Source of the DNA: Microcella alkalica
GTDB taxonomy: Bacteria; Actinomycetota; Actinomycetes; Actinomycetales; Microbacteriaceae
Reading direction: 5' to 3'
Length of the DNA stretch: 64,000 bases
Assembly (NCBI RefSeq): GCF_014137945.1
Contig: NZ_JACGWX010000004.1
Location: 186,001-250,000, forward strand
Program-made: the position numbers and the translations under genes
The notes under the pieces: model-generated
What the model saw: only the letters and a program-made list of their open reading frames with translations
The model's database searches: none
Told to the model about the DNA's origin: nothing
Shown here: one piece after another, positions 26,057 to 34,433 of the stretch
How positions within the stretch are numbered: position 1 is the stretch's first letter
How the letters are laid out: every line of letters begins with the position of its first letter

Positions 26057-27040
26057 ATGGCGCGACCTGGCTGGGGCATTCTCGCGGCGGGCAGCATCGC
26101 GCACGCATTCGCGCACGACCTGGTCGCAGAGGGGTTCACGATCGCCGCGGTGGGGTCCCGCCGCCTCGAGAGCGCGCGCTCCTTCGCGGCCGAGCACGGC
26201 ATCCCGACCGCGCACGGCTCGTACGAAGAGCTCGTCGCCGATCCGGCCGTCGAGATCGTCTATGTCGCGAGCCCGCACTCCCATCACGCCGAGCACGCGC
26301 TACTCGCGATCGCGGCAGGCAAACACGTGCTCGTCGAGAAGGCCTTCACCCTCATCGAGCGGGATGCGCGCCGGGTCGCCGACGCCGCGGCTCAGGCGGG
26401 CGTCGTCGTCATGGAGGCGATGTGGACGCGATTCCTCCCTCACATGATCCGGGTGCGCGAGCTCGTGCGCTCCGGTGCGCTCGGCGAGGTGCGCACCGTC
26501 CTCGCCGATCACACCCAGTCGCTCCCGCTCGACCCCGAGCACCGGCTGCAGAACCCGGAGCTGGGCGGAGGGGCGCTCCTCGACCTCGGCATCTACACGG
26601 TGTCGTTCGCTGTGGACGTCCTCGGGCTCCCGACGGGCATTCGCGCCCATGCCGACCTGACCGCGGCCGGCGTCGACCGCCAGACGGCGATGATTCTCGA
26701 CTACGCCGACGGGCGGCAGGCCGTCCTGCACACCGCGCTCGACACCGCGGGCCCGAACCGCGCCGCCGTCATCGGCACGCGGGGGTATCTCGAGATCGAG
26801 AGCACCTTCTATGCGCCGACCGTGGCGACGCTGTTCGACGGGCAAGGCGAGGTCGTCGAGCGCATCGCGCCGGAGGTCGCGCAGCGCGGAATGCAGTTCC
26901 AGGCCGCGGAGATGGAGGCGCGCGTCGCAGGCGCGGCGCCGACGAGCCTCCCGATCGAGGAGACGATCGCGATCATGGGCGTGCTCGATGAGGTGCGGCG
27001 CCAGATCGGCGTTCGGTACGCGGCCGACGACGAGGCCTGA
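26057..27040 (+). CDS. Gfo/Idh/MocA-family NAD(P)-dependent oxidoreductase
   Basis: A 327-residue sugar- or diol-type dehydrogenase. The N-terminal Rossmann domain starts WGILAAGSIAHAFAHDLV, the conserved catalytic-lysine region is GKHVLVEKAFTLIERDA near residue 94 (EKAFT in place of the usual EKP), and the C-terminal domain has GGGALLDLGIYTVSFA near 172-187. Typical substrates are inositols, trans-dihydrodiols or sugars; no pathway partner is adjacent. An AGGAGG abuts the ATG while GGAAGG sits at a better 7-nt spacing. The next gene follows after 23 nt. Confidence 0.85.
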   Translation: MARPGWGILAAGSIAHAFAHDLVAEGFTIAAVGSRRLESARSFAAEHGIPTAHGSYEELVADPAVEIVYVASPHSHHAEHALLAIAAGKHVLVEKAFTLIERDARRVADAAAQAGVVVMEAMWTRFLPHMIRVRELVRSGALGEVRTVLADHTQSLPLDPEHRLQNPELGGGALLDLGIYTVSFAVDVLGLPTGIRAHADLTAAGVDRQTAMILDYADGRQAVLHTALDTAGPNRAAVIGTRGYLEIESTFYAPTVATLFDGQGEVVERIAPEVAQRGMQFQAAEMEARVAGAAPTSLPIEETIAIMGVLDEVRRQIGVRYAADDEA

Positions 27041-27063
27041 TCCGTCGCGACTATCATGGCCCG

Positions 27064-28554
27064 GTGACAGCGCCGAGAATTCGCAAGACTCCTGAGGGCG
27101 GCGCGGGCCTCGGCGCCGTCGTGGGACGTCATCCGCGCCCGCTCGCCATCACAGCGCTCGCTACGGCCTTCTCGATTCTCGGAGCGGCCGCCGTCGCCAC
27201 CGGTATGGCCGCAGTGCCCCCGACCGCGGACGCGGTGGCCGCGCCCGAGACGGACGCCGACCTGCGCACGCCGAGCGCGGATCCGACGCCCGACCGCGAG
27301 CCGTCGCGCGCCGGGCCGTCGTCGGCGATCGCGCCCACGCGCGTGCGGACGTGCTCGATCCGAACCCTGGCGTCCGACGGCCGCCTCGCCGAGTTCGTCG
27401 GCGTGGTGGTCAACGCCGAGACGGGCGAGGTGCTCTTCGAGAAGGACGCGTCGACTCCGGCGCGGCACGGCAGCGTTCTCAAGGTGCTCACCGCCGCGGT
27501 GGCGCTGCGGGTCCTCGGTCCCGGCTACCAGCTTCAGACGCGCGTCGAGCAGGGATCGGAGCCCGGGCAGATCGTCCTCGTCGGCGGGGGAGATGCGACA
27601 CTGAGCGCGCTCGCCCCCGGCCAGGAGAGCGTCTACCGAGGTGCTCCCAAACTCTCCGACCTCGCCGCGCAGGCTGTCTCCGCCTATGGGGCGGCGAACC
27701 CCGACGCCCCGGAGATCACCGAGGTACTGCTCGACGCGACCTATTGGAACCCGGCCGATAGGTGGGATCCATCGTGGGATCCGAGCGTGGTGTCGATCGG
27801 GTACCAGTCCGAGGTCACCGCTCTGCAGGTCGATGGCGACCGGCAGAACCCCGCGGTCGACACGAGCCCTCGCTCGGCCGACCCCATCACGCGCGCCGGC
27901 GAGGCGTTCGCCCTCGCCCTCGGCGCCGCGGGCAACCCGGGCGGTCGCCCCTCGGTGCGGGTGGGCGTCGCGAGCGGCGGCGCCGAGCTCGCGGTCGTGC
28001 GATCGCAGCCCGTGAGCCGTCTCATCGAGAAGATGCTGATGAACAGCGACAACACGCTCTCCGAGATGCTCGCGCGAGTGGTGTCGAAGGAATCGGGCTT
28101 CGACGGCTCGGCCGCCTCCCTCACGCAGGCGTACGCGACGGCGCTGCAGCCGTACGGAGTCGCGCTCGACCCGGGTATGGTCATCCGCGACGGGTCGGGC
28201 CTCAGCCCCCTCAACGCCGTCTCGCCCCTGTACTACGCGCGCTTCTTCGACGTCATCGCGGCAGGCGGAGGCGACCTGCCGGTGCTCGCCGCCGGGCTCC
28301 CCGTCGCCGGGCGCTCGGGTTCGCTCGCGAACCGCTTCGTCGGCGATGCCGCCGTCGCGCGCGGCAGCGTGTCGGCGAAGACCGGGTGGATCACGACCGC
28401 CTATTCGCTCAGCGGCATCATCACTGCCGCGGACGGCACGACGCTCACCTTCGCGTTCTCGGCGATCGGCAACGTCGAAGGCTCCGCCCGGGCGGCGCTC
28501 GACCTGCTGGCGGCCGGCGCGTACCGCTGCGGCGACAACCTCACCACCCTCTGA
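27064..28554 (+). CDS. dacB: D-alanyl-D-alanine carboxypeptidase / endopeptidase, PBP4 (DacB) family
   Basis: A 496-residue class C-type penicillin-binding protein of the cell wall. An N-terminal membrane anchor or signal (LAITALATAFSILGAAAVA, ~27-45) and a proline-rich linker precede the catalytic domain. The three penicilloyl motifs are complete: SVLK with Ser137 as nucleophile, SDN in LMNSDNTLSE near 331, and KTG in VSAKTGWITT near 440. It trims or cleaves D-Ala peptide bonds in peptidoglycan. GTG start: no Shine-Dalgarno is seen, and a TATCAT -10-like box ends 6 nt upstream, so the transcript may be leaderless. A hairpin follows the stop. Confidence 0.9.
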   Translation: MTAPRIRKTPEGGAGLGAVVGRHPRPLAITALATAFSILGAAAVATGMAAVPPTADAVAAPETDADLRTPSADPTPDREPSRAGPSSAIAPTRVRTCSIRTLASDGRLAEFVGVVVNAETGEVLFEKDASTPARHGSVLKVLTAAVALRVLGPGYQLQTRVEQGSEPGQIVLVGGGDATLSALAPGQESVYRGAPKLSDLAAQAVSAYGAANPDAPEITEVLLDATYWNPADRWDPSWDPSVVSIGYQSEVTALQVDGDRQNPAVDTSPRSADPITRAGEAFALALGAAGNPGGRPSVRVGVASGGAELAVVRSQPVSRLIEKMLMNSDNTLSEMLARVVSKESGFDGSAASLTQAYATALQPYGVALDPGMVIRDGSGLSPLNAVSPLYYARFFDVIAAGGGDLPVLAAGLPVAGRSGSLANRFVGDAAVARGSVSAKTGWITTAYSLSGIITAADGTTLTFAFSAIGNVEGSARAALDLLAAGAYRCGDNLTTL

Positions 28555-28558
28555 TGAA

Positions 28559-28579
28559 GCCGGGCCGCGGAAGCCCGGC
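28559..28579 (+). terminator. Hairpin between dacB and the nicotinamidase gene
   Basis: GCCGGGC (28559-28565) pairs with GCCCGGC (28573-28579) around a 7-nt loop, 5 nt after the dacB stop and 20 nt before the next start. It may terminate or attenuate read-through into the nicotinamidase gene. Confidence 0.5.
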
Positions 28580-28598
28580 GTTGAGAGATGGAGACGAC

Positions 28599-29183
28599 AT
28601 GCCCCGCGCCCTGCTCATCATCGACGTGCAGAACGACTTCACGGAGGGCGGCGCTCTGGGCGTCGTCGGCGGCGCCGCCGTGGCCGTGGCGATCACCGAG
28701 CACGTCCGCGCGCACGCCGACGACTACGCCCTCGTGGTCGCCTCGCGCGACTGGCACGACTCCGACAACGACAACGGCGGGCACTTCGCGACGGATGCGG
28801 ACCCGGACTTCGTGACGACGTGGCCGGTGCACTGCGTGGCCGGCTCGCCGGGCGCCGACTACCATCCGGCGATCGACCGAGCGCTGATCGACCTGCACGT
28901 GCGCAAGGGTCAGGGCGTCCCGGCGTACTCGATCTTCGAGGGGATCACCGATGACGGCCGCACCCTCGTCGCCGCGCTCGACGAGCACCGCATCGACGTC
29001 GTCGACGTCGTCGGTATCGCGACGGACCACTGCGTCCGCGCCTCGGCGCTCGACGCGATCACCGCAGGTCGACGGGTTCGCGTTCTGAGCGATCTCGTCG
29101 CCGGGGTGGCCCCCGGTCCGAGCGCGGCGGCGCTCGCCGAGATCGTCGCCGCCGGCGGAGCGGTCGTCTCCGCGGCATCCTGA
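28599..29183 (+). CDS. pncA: Nicotinamidase (isochorismatase-like fold)
   Basis: A 194-residue cysteine hydrolase that converts nicotinamide to nicotinate in NAD salvage. The catalytic triad is visible: Asp8 in IIDVQNDFTEGG, Lys in HVRKGQGV near 107, and Cys in GIATDHCVRASA near 148. Metal-ligand residues lie in RDWHDSDNDNGGHF near 50-63. Length matches the family. The ATG at 28599 follows GGAGA. It may be co-transcribed with dacB across the weak hairpin. A conspicuous palindromic element lies just downstream. Confidence 0.9.
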   Translation: MPRALLIIDVQNDFTEGGALGVVGGAAVAVAITEHVRAHADDYALVVASRDWHDSDNDNGGHFATDADPDFVTTWPVHCVAGSPGADYHPAIDRALIDLHVRKGQGVPAYSIFEGITDDGRTLVAALDEHRIDVVDVVGIATDHCVRASALDAITAGRRVRVLSDLVAGVAPGPSAAALAEIVAAGGAVVSAAS

Positions 29184-29209
29184 CCCGGCGCCGCGGCGTC
29201 CCTTCGCCA

Positions 29210-29286
29210 GTTGCGGCACCGTGCGCTCTGGACGACAACGTGCGGCAGACCACACGCTCGCGGCCAAAGCGCACGGTCTCGCATCC
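29210..29286. repeat. Long imperfect palindrome between convergent genes
   Basis: A ~77-bp element that is largely its own reverse complement. Its core arms ACCGTGCGCTCTGG (29218-29231) and CCAAAGCGCACGGT (29264-29277) match in 13 of 14 positions, and weaker symmetry continues through the middle. It lies between the nicotinamidase stop and the stop of the reverse ABC exporter, so it may act as a bidirectional terminator, or be a REP-like repeat. Confidence 0.6.
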
Positions 29287-29343
29287 AAGGGGCCAGCGCT
29301 GACCCCATCGGGGCGATGTCGACCGCCCCGCGAGGCGGCCGCG

Positions 29344-31236
29344 TCACACCAGCAGCTGGTGCTTCGCGAGGTCGCGGTAGAGCGGCACCTCGCGCACGAG
29401 CTCGCTGTGCGTGCCCGTCCCGACGACGCGTCCGTGATCGATCACGACGATGAGGTCGCTGTCGACGACCGTCGAGAGCCGGTGCGCGATCACGATGAGC
29501 GTGCGGTTCTCGGCGACCGCGTCGATCGCCTCCCGCATGAGCTGCTCGTTGCGGCCGTCGAGTGAGGATGTCGACTCGTCGAGGAGCAGGATGGGCGGCG
29601 CCGCGAGCAGCGCGCGTGCGATCGCAAGCCGCTGCCTCTCGCCGCCCGAGAGCATGACGCCATCCTCGCCGACGGGCGCCTCGAGCCCGAGCGGCGAGCG
29701 GTCGAGCACTTCGCCGAGGTTCACCGAGCGCAGCACGGTCGCGCACTGCTCATCGCTCGCATCAGGCGTTCCGAGCAAGAGGTTCTCGCGCAGAGTGCCG
29801 GCGAGCACGGGCGCATCCTGCTCGACGTAGCCGATCCTGCTGCGCAGCTCGACACGATCGAGCGCGCGGATGTCGACGCCGTCCATCCGGATGACGCCTG
29901 CCGTCGGGTCGTAGAAGCGTTCCACGAGCGCGAGCACGGTCGACTTCCCTGCGCCGCTCGGACCGACGAGTGCGACGCGCGCCCCCCGCGGCACCGCGAA
30001 CGAGACCCCGCGGAGCACTTGCGCATCGCGCGACCCGTGGGAGTTCGCGTTCGCCCCGCGCCCCGCCGTCGCGGAGAGCGCCGCCTCGGCCTCCGCAGCG
30101 GCCTTCTCGGCCTCGGTGCGATGCGCCCGCTCGGGGTAGGAGAAGTGCACGTCGTGGAAGGACACTGCCGCGTCGTCCGGGTCATCCGGCTCGGGGACGA
30201 CGTCGGCGTCGCCCTCGACCTCGCTCGGGAGGGCGATGATCTCCTGGATGCGACCGAGCGCGCCGAGCGCCGAGTTCACCGAGGTGATCGCGCCGAACGC
30301 CTGCCCGAGCGGCCCGATGAGCAGGAACAGGAACAGGATGAACGCGACGAGAGCGCCGATCTCGATCGCGCCGGTCGCGACGCGGAATCCACCGACGCCG
30401 AGGACGACGAGGAACGAGACCTGCAGCGCGATCGACGAGATCGGAACGACGAGGGCGGAGATGCGCGCGACGCGGATGCCCTGCTCCCACGCGCCGCGGG
30501 CATCCTTGTCGACCGCTGCGATCTCGCGATCGGTGGCGTTCGCGGCGCGCACCGTGCGCACGGACGAGATCGCCCGTTCGACGGCCGCGGCGAGATCGCC
30601 GACCTTCTCCTGCGCCCTGCGGGAGGCGACGCGGATGCGTCGGGACAGCACCACGACCGTGACGACCGACACGGCGACGACGAGCAGCGTGAGCCCGAGG
30701 AGCGTCGGGTCGATGACGGCCATCGCGATGATCGCGCCGACGAAGGTGAGGCTCCCGCCGATCGCCTGCACGAGGCCCTGGGTGAGCACGGCCCGCAGCA
30801 GGGTGGTGTCGCTGCCGACGCGGCTGACGAGATCGCCCGTGCGCCGCTCGTCGAACTGCGCGATCGGCAAGTGCAGAAGGCGCCGCACGAGGGTGCGGCG
30901 GCTCGAGAGCACGACGCCTTCTCCTGTGCGCTGCAGGAGGTAGTGCCCGAAGCCGCTGAGGAGCGCGGCGGCCACGACGAGGGCGACGAGACCGGCGACG
31001 AGCGAGCCGAGCGGCTCTCCCTGCTCGACGCGCGCGATGACCTGGCTCACGAGCAGCGGCTGGGCGAGCGAGGCGATCGCGCCGAGGATGCTGATGACGA
31101 TGACCCACGACAGCACCGTGCGGTGCTCGAGCAGATAGGGGAGCAACTGGCCGAAGGTCGCGCGCGGGCCCGAGTCCGCCTCGGGGTCGCGGCCGAAGCC
31201 GCGGCGCGGGCGGGCGGGGTCGCTGGTCGAGCTCAT
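29344..31236 (-). CDS. ABC exporter, fused membrane and ATPase half-transporter
   Basis: A 630-residue half-transporter with six predicted transmembrane helices (residues ~35-330), followed by an ATPase domain. Walker A is GPSGAGKST near 445, signature LSGGERQRLAIARAL near 552, Walker B ILLLDESTSSLD and H-loop IAHRLS. It should work as a dimer, exporting lipids, peptides or drugs. An unusual ~37-residue Ala/Glu-rich insertion (HRTEAEKAAAEAEAALSAT and beyond) separates the A-loop FSYPERA from the rest of the ATPase core. It starts divergently from the NodI-like ATPase gene, 62 bp apart. Confidence 0.88.
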   Translation of the reverse strand: MSSTSDPARPRRGFGRDPEADSGPRATFGQLLPYLLEHRTVLSWVIVISILGAIASLAQPLLVSQVIARVEQGEPLGSLVAGLVALVVAAALLSGFGHYLLQRTGEGVVLSSRRTLVRRLLHLPIAQFDERRTGDLVSRVGSDTTLLRAVLTQGLVQAIGGSLTFVGAIIAMAVIDPTLLGLTLLVVAVSVVTVVVLSRRIRVASRRAQEKVGDLAAAVERAISSVRTVRAANATDREIAAVDKDARGAWEQGIRVARISALVVPISSIALQVSFLVVLGVGGFRVATGAIEIGALVAFILFLFLLIGPLGQAFGAITSVNSALGALGRIQEIIALPSEVEGDADVVPEPDDPDDAAVSFHDVHFSYPERAHRTEAEKAAAEAEAALSATAGRGANANSHGSRDAQVLRGVSFAVPRGARVALVGPSGAGKSTVLALVERFYDPTAGVIRMDGVDIRALDRVELRSRIGYVEQDAPVLAGTLRENLLLGTPDASDEQCATVLRSVNLGEVLDRSPLGLEAPVGEDGVMLSGGERQRLAIARALLAAPPILLLDESTSSLDGRNEQLMREAIDAVAENRTLIVIAHRLSTVVDSDLIVVIDHGRVVGTGTHSELVREVPLYRDLAKHQLLV

Positions 31237-31298
31237 GGCTCCATCCTGGCCGAGTTCTCCTCGGTGCCGACCGTGCGCGAGGTCTATGCTCGTCTCTC

Positions 31299-32225
31299 GT
31301 GCCGCAGCCCGTCATCACCGCCAGGAAACTGACCAAGAAGTACGGCGACTTCACCGCTGTCGACGGGATCGACTTCGACGTCGCGCCCGGTGAGTCCTTC
31401 GGCCTGCTCGGCCCGAACGGCGCGGGCAAGTCGACCACGATGCGCATGGTCGGCGCCGTCTCGACGCGCACGGCCGGTGACCTCGAGATCCTCGGCCTCG
31501 ACCCGAACGACCACGGCCCCGACATCCGCTCGCAGCTGGGCGTCGTTCCCCAGCAGGACAACCTCGACCAGGAGCTCCGCGTCCGCGACAATCTCCTGGT
31601 GTACGGCCGCTACTTCGGCCTGCCGCGGGCGGTCGTAGCCGAGCGGGCGGATGCCCTGCTCGAGTTCGCGCAGCTGGCCGACCGCACCAAGGCCAAGGTC
31701 GACGACCTCTCGGGCGGGATGAAGCGCCGCCTCACGATCGCCCGCGCGCTCATCAACGAGCCGCGCATCCTGCTGCTCGACGAGCCGACGACGGGTCTCG
31801 ACCCGCAGGCGCGCCACATCCTCTGGGATCGCCTGTTCCGCCTCAAGGAGCAGGGCACGACGCTCGTGCTCACGACGCACTACATGGATGAGGCCGAGCA
31901 GCTGTGCGACCGCCTCGTGGTCGTCGACAAGGGCCGCATCATGGCCGAGGGCTCGCCCGCCGCGCTCATCCGCGAGTACTCGAGCAGGGAGGTGCTCGAG
32001 GTGCGCTTCGGCAGCGACAGGAACGCCGAGGCTGCGGCGAAGCTGCAGGGGGTCGGCGAGCGCCTCGAGGTGCTGCCCGACCGCATCCTCGTGTACAGCG
32101 CCAACGGCGAGGCGGAGCTCGAGCGGATCACGCAGCTCGGGCTGCACCCGATCACGTCCCTCGTTCGCCGGTCGAGCCTCGAGGACGTCTTCCTGCGACT
32201 CACGGGTCGGAGCCTGATCGAATGA
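31299..32225 (+). CDS. ABC exporter ATPase, NodI/DrrA family
   Basis: A 308-residue ATPase of ABC-2 type exporters. Walker A is GPNGAGKST near residue 40, signature LSGGMKRRLTIARAL near 140, Walker B ILLLDEPTTGLDPQ and H-loop TTHYMDEAEQLCDRL. The C-terminal ~80 residues contain the extra subdomain ending SSLEDVFLRLTGRSL, usual for NodI/DrrA proteins. GTG start with a TATGCT -10-like box ending 8 nt upstream, so the leader would be very short. Its stop overlaps the first permease start. Likely exports a drug, lipid or polysaccharide-like compound. Confidence 0.88.
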   Translation: MPQPVITARKLTKKYGDFTAVDGIDFDVAPGESFGLLGPNGAGKSTTMRMVGAVSTRTAGDLEILGLDPNDHGPDIRSQLGVVPQQDNLDQELRVRDNLLVYGRYFGLPRAVVAERADALLEFAQLADRTKAKVDDLSGGMKRRLTIARALINEPRILLLDEPTTGLDPQARHILWDRLFRLKEQGTTLVLTTHYMDEAEQLCDRLVVVDKGRIMAEGSPAALIREYSSREVLEVRFGSDRNAEAAAKLQGVGERLEVLPDRILVYSANGEAELERITQLGLHPITSLVRRSSLEDVFLRLTGRSLIE

Positions 32226-33073
32226 CGACGACCGACCCAGCGGCTCCGGCCGAGAGCGCGCAGAGAGAGGATGCCCGGCGCTCGCTCGCCGCCGGTGCCG
32301 CCCCGCGCCGCTTCGGCTCCTGGTACATCGCCGAGCACCGCATCCGCGCGATGAAGGGCTACGCCGGAGACGCGATCTTCCAGAGCTTCGGCAACCCGCT
32401 CATCTACCTCTTCGCGCTCGGCGTCGGGCTCGCGAGCCTCGTGCCGCAGGGCGTCGAGGGCGTCAGCTACCTGCAGTTCGTAGCCCCCGCACTCATGGCG
32501 GCGGCCGCCATGACGGTCACCGCCAACGAGACGTCCTATCCGATCCTGCTCGGCTTCAAGTGGAACCCGATCTTCTTCGGCATGAACGCCTCGCCCATCA
32601 CGGGCGCCCAGATCGTCAACGGCATGTTCATCCACATCGCGCTGCGCACGGTCGTCACGGTCGCGATCTACTGCGGCATCATCGCCCTCTTCGGCGCGAT
32701 CACCTCGCCTCTCGGCTGGCTCGGGATCTTCGTCGCGTCGATGACCGGCCTCGCCATCGGCGCCGCGATCTCGAGCTACACCTCCACCATCACCGAAGAC
32801 CGGGGTCAGATGGCGATGCTGCAGCGCTTCGGCATCACGCCCCTGTTCCTGTTCTCGGGCACGTTCTTCCCGCTCGAGCAGCTGCCGGTCTTCCTGCAGC
32901 CGATCGGCTGGATCTCACCGCTCTGGCACGGCACCGAGCTCGGCCGCGTGCTCACGTACGGCATGGCCGAGCCCGCGTGGCTCACGGCGACGCACGTCGG
33001 CTACCTCGTCACGCTCTTCGCGGTCGGGCTCTGGGCGACGCGCCGCCACTTCACGAGGAGGCTCGACAAGTGA
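32222..33073 (+). CDS. ABC-2 type exporter permease (first)
   Basis: A 283-residue membrane protein with about six transmembrane segments after a ~45-residue cytosolic N-terminus. The ABC-2 pattern ends with FLFSGTFFPLEQLPVFLQPIGWISPLWHG, the amphipathic re-entrant motif of NodJ/DrrB-like permeases. The ATG overlaps the ATPase stop, and its stop overlaps the second permease (GTGA). The two permeases probably form a heterodimer. Confidence 0.85.
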   Translation: MTTTDPAAPAESAQREDARRSLAAGAAPRRFGSWYIAEHRIRAMKGYAGDAIFQSFGNPLIYLFALGVGLASLVPQGVEGVSYLQFVAPALMAAAAMTVTANETSYPILLGFKWNPIFFGMNASPITGAQIVNGMFIHIALRTVVTVAIYCGIIALFGAITSPLGWLGIFVASMTGLAIGAAISSYTSTITEDRGQMAMLQRFGITPLFLFSGTFFPLEQLPVFLQPIGWISPLWHGTELGRVLTYGMAEPAWLTATHVGYLVTLFAVGLWATRRHFTRRLDK

Positions 33074-33894
33074 CGGCGGCATCGGCGGCGGCGAGCGCTC
33101 CGCTGACCAGGCAGCGCAGCGCCCTCTATGCGGGCAACACGGGTGCGGTCATCCGCCGTGGTCTTCTGGCGACCCGCAGCACGAACTACCTCGTCGTGCT
33201 CAGCGGCTTCTTCGAGCCGGTGTTCTACCTGCTCTCGCTCGGCATCGGCTTCGGCGCCCTCGTCGGGTCGGTGCAGACCTCGACGGGCCAGGAGGTGCCG
33301 TACGCGGCGTTCATCGCGCCCGCCCTGCTCGCGGTGTCGGCGATGAACGGCGCCGTCTACGACTCGACCTGGAACGTCTTCTTCAAGCTCAACTACTCGA
33401 AGCTCTACCAGGGCATGCTCACGACGAGCCTCGGCCCTCTCGACGTCGCGCTCGGCGAGATCTTCCTCGCCCTCCTGCGCGGCGCGATGTACGCGGTCGG
33501 CTTCATGGTCGTCATGCAGCTCTTCGGGCTCAACCTGGCATGGACGGCTCTGCTCGCCCTGCCCGCGGTGCTGCTCATCGCGTTCGGCTTCGCGAGCCTC
33601 GGGATGGCCATCACGAGCTACATGAAGACGTTCCAGCAGATCGAGTGGGTGACGTTCATCATGCTGCCGATGTTCCTGTTCTCGGCGACCTTCTACCCCA
33701 TCAGCGTTTACCCCGAGCCCATCCAGTGGGTCATCCAGGCGCTGCCCCTGTGGCACGGCGTCGAGCTCGTCCGGGGTCTGACGACGGGCGCCCTGAGCGG
33801 CATGATGCTCGTGCACGTCGGCTACTACCTCGTGATGATCGCGATCGGCATCGTGTTCACGACGAACAGGCTCCGCGCGCTCTTCCTCAGGTAG
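33070..33894 (+). CDS. ABC-2 type exporter permease (second)
   Basis: A 274-residue membrane protein, clearly related to but divergent from the preceding permease. It has about six transmembrane segments and the motif MFLFSATFYPISVYPEPIQWVIQALPLWHG. GTG start overlaps the previous stop. It completes an ATPase plus two-permease exporter (31299-33894), closed by a strong bidirectional hairpin. NodJ-type systems usually have one permease gene, so the duplicated, diverged pair is worth noting. Confidence 0.85.
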   Translation: MTAASAAASAPLTRQRSALYAGNTGAVIRRGLLATRSTNYLVVLSGFFEPVFYLLSLGIGFGALVGSVQTSTGQEVPYAAFIAPALLAVSAMNGAVYDSTWNVFFKLNYSKLYQGMLTTSLGPLDVALGEIFLALLRGAMYAVGFMVVMQLFGLNLAWTALLALPAVLLIAFGFASLGMAITSYMKTFQQIEWVTFIMLPMFLFSATFYPISVYPEPIQWVIQALPLWHGVELVRGLTTGALSGMMLVHVGYYLVMIAIGIVFTTNRLRALFLR

Positions 33895-33905
33895 GGGGCG
33901 GATGC

Positions 33906-33945
33906 GAACGGCGCCCGCCCCCCTCGCGGGGTGCGGGCGCCGTTC
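33906..33945. terminator. Bidirectional terminator between the exporter operon and ribH
   Basis: GAACGGCGCCCGC pairs with GCGGGCGCCGTTC, extended inward by CCCC/GGGG around a short loop with one unpaired T. This very stable stem lies between the convergent stops at 33894 and 33963 and can stop transcripts from both sides. Confidence 0.85.
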
Positions 33946-33962
33946 GTTCCTGTGCGGCGGCT

Positions 33963-34433
33963 CTAGCCGCGGATGACCCGCAGCGCCTGCGCCGTCGCGA
34001 GGGCGGCCTCCGCGGCCTCGGCGCCCTTGTCCTCCTTCGAGCCGGGAAGCCCGGCCCGGTCGAGGCCCTGCTGCTCGTTCTCGAGAGTGAGCACACCGAA
34101 TCCGACGGGCTTCCCCGTGTCGAGGGCGACGCGGGTGAGTCCGTCGGTCGCTGCCGAGGAGACGAATTCGAAGTGGGGGGTTCCGCCGCGGATGATGACC
34201 CCGAGGGCGACCACGGCATCCGCGCCGTTCTCGAGAGCGGCCTTGCTGACGACCGGGAGCTCGAACGAGCCGGGAGCGGCGTACTCGACGATCGTCGCGC
34301 CCGAGGCCTCGAGCACGCGACGCGCGCCGGCGAGAAGCCCTGCGCTGATCTCGGCGTGCCACTGGCCGGCCACGATCGCGACCGTGAGGCCGGTTCCGTC
34401 GACGTTCAGGGTCGGGCTTCCTGCTCCGCTCAT
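33963..34433 (-). CDS. ribH: 6,7-dimethyl-8-ribityllumazine synthase
   Basis: A 156-residue enzyme that joins 5-amino-6-ribitylaminouracil to 3,4-dihydroxy-2-butanone 4-phosphate, the penultimate riboflavin step; it assembles as pentamers or icosahedra. Family motifs are present: AIVAGQWHAEI near residue 19, YAAPGSFELPVV near 51-62 and VIIRGGTPHFEFV near 79-91 with the catalytic His. Last gene of the rib operon, overlapping ribBA by 4 nt. Confidence 0.95.
   Translation of the reverse strand: MSGAGSPTLNVDGTGLTVAIVAGQWHAEISAGLLAGARRVLEASGATIVEYAAPGSFELPVVSKAALENGADAVVALGVIIRGGTPHFEFVSSAATDGLTRVALDTGKPVGFGVLTLENEQQGLDRAGLPGSKEDKGAEAAEAALATAQALRVIRG

Noticed and set aside
29211-29453. Small open frames starting MRHRALW (plus) and MRDRALW (minus)
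   Set aside because: They are mirror readings of the palindrome at 29210-29286, not genes.
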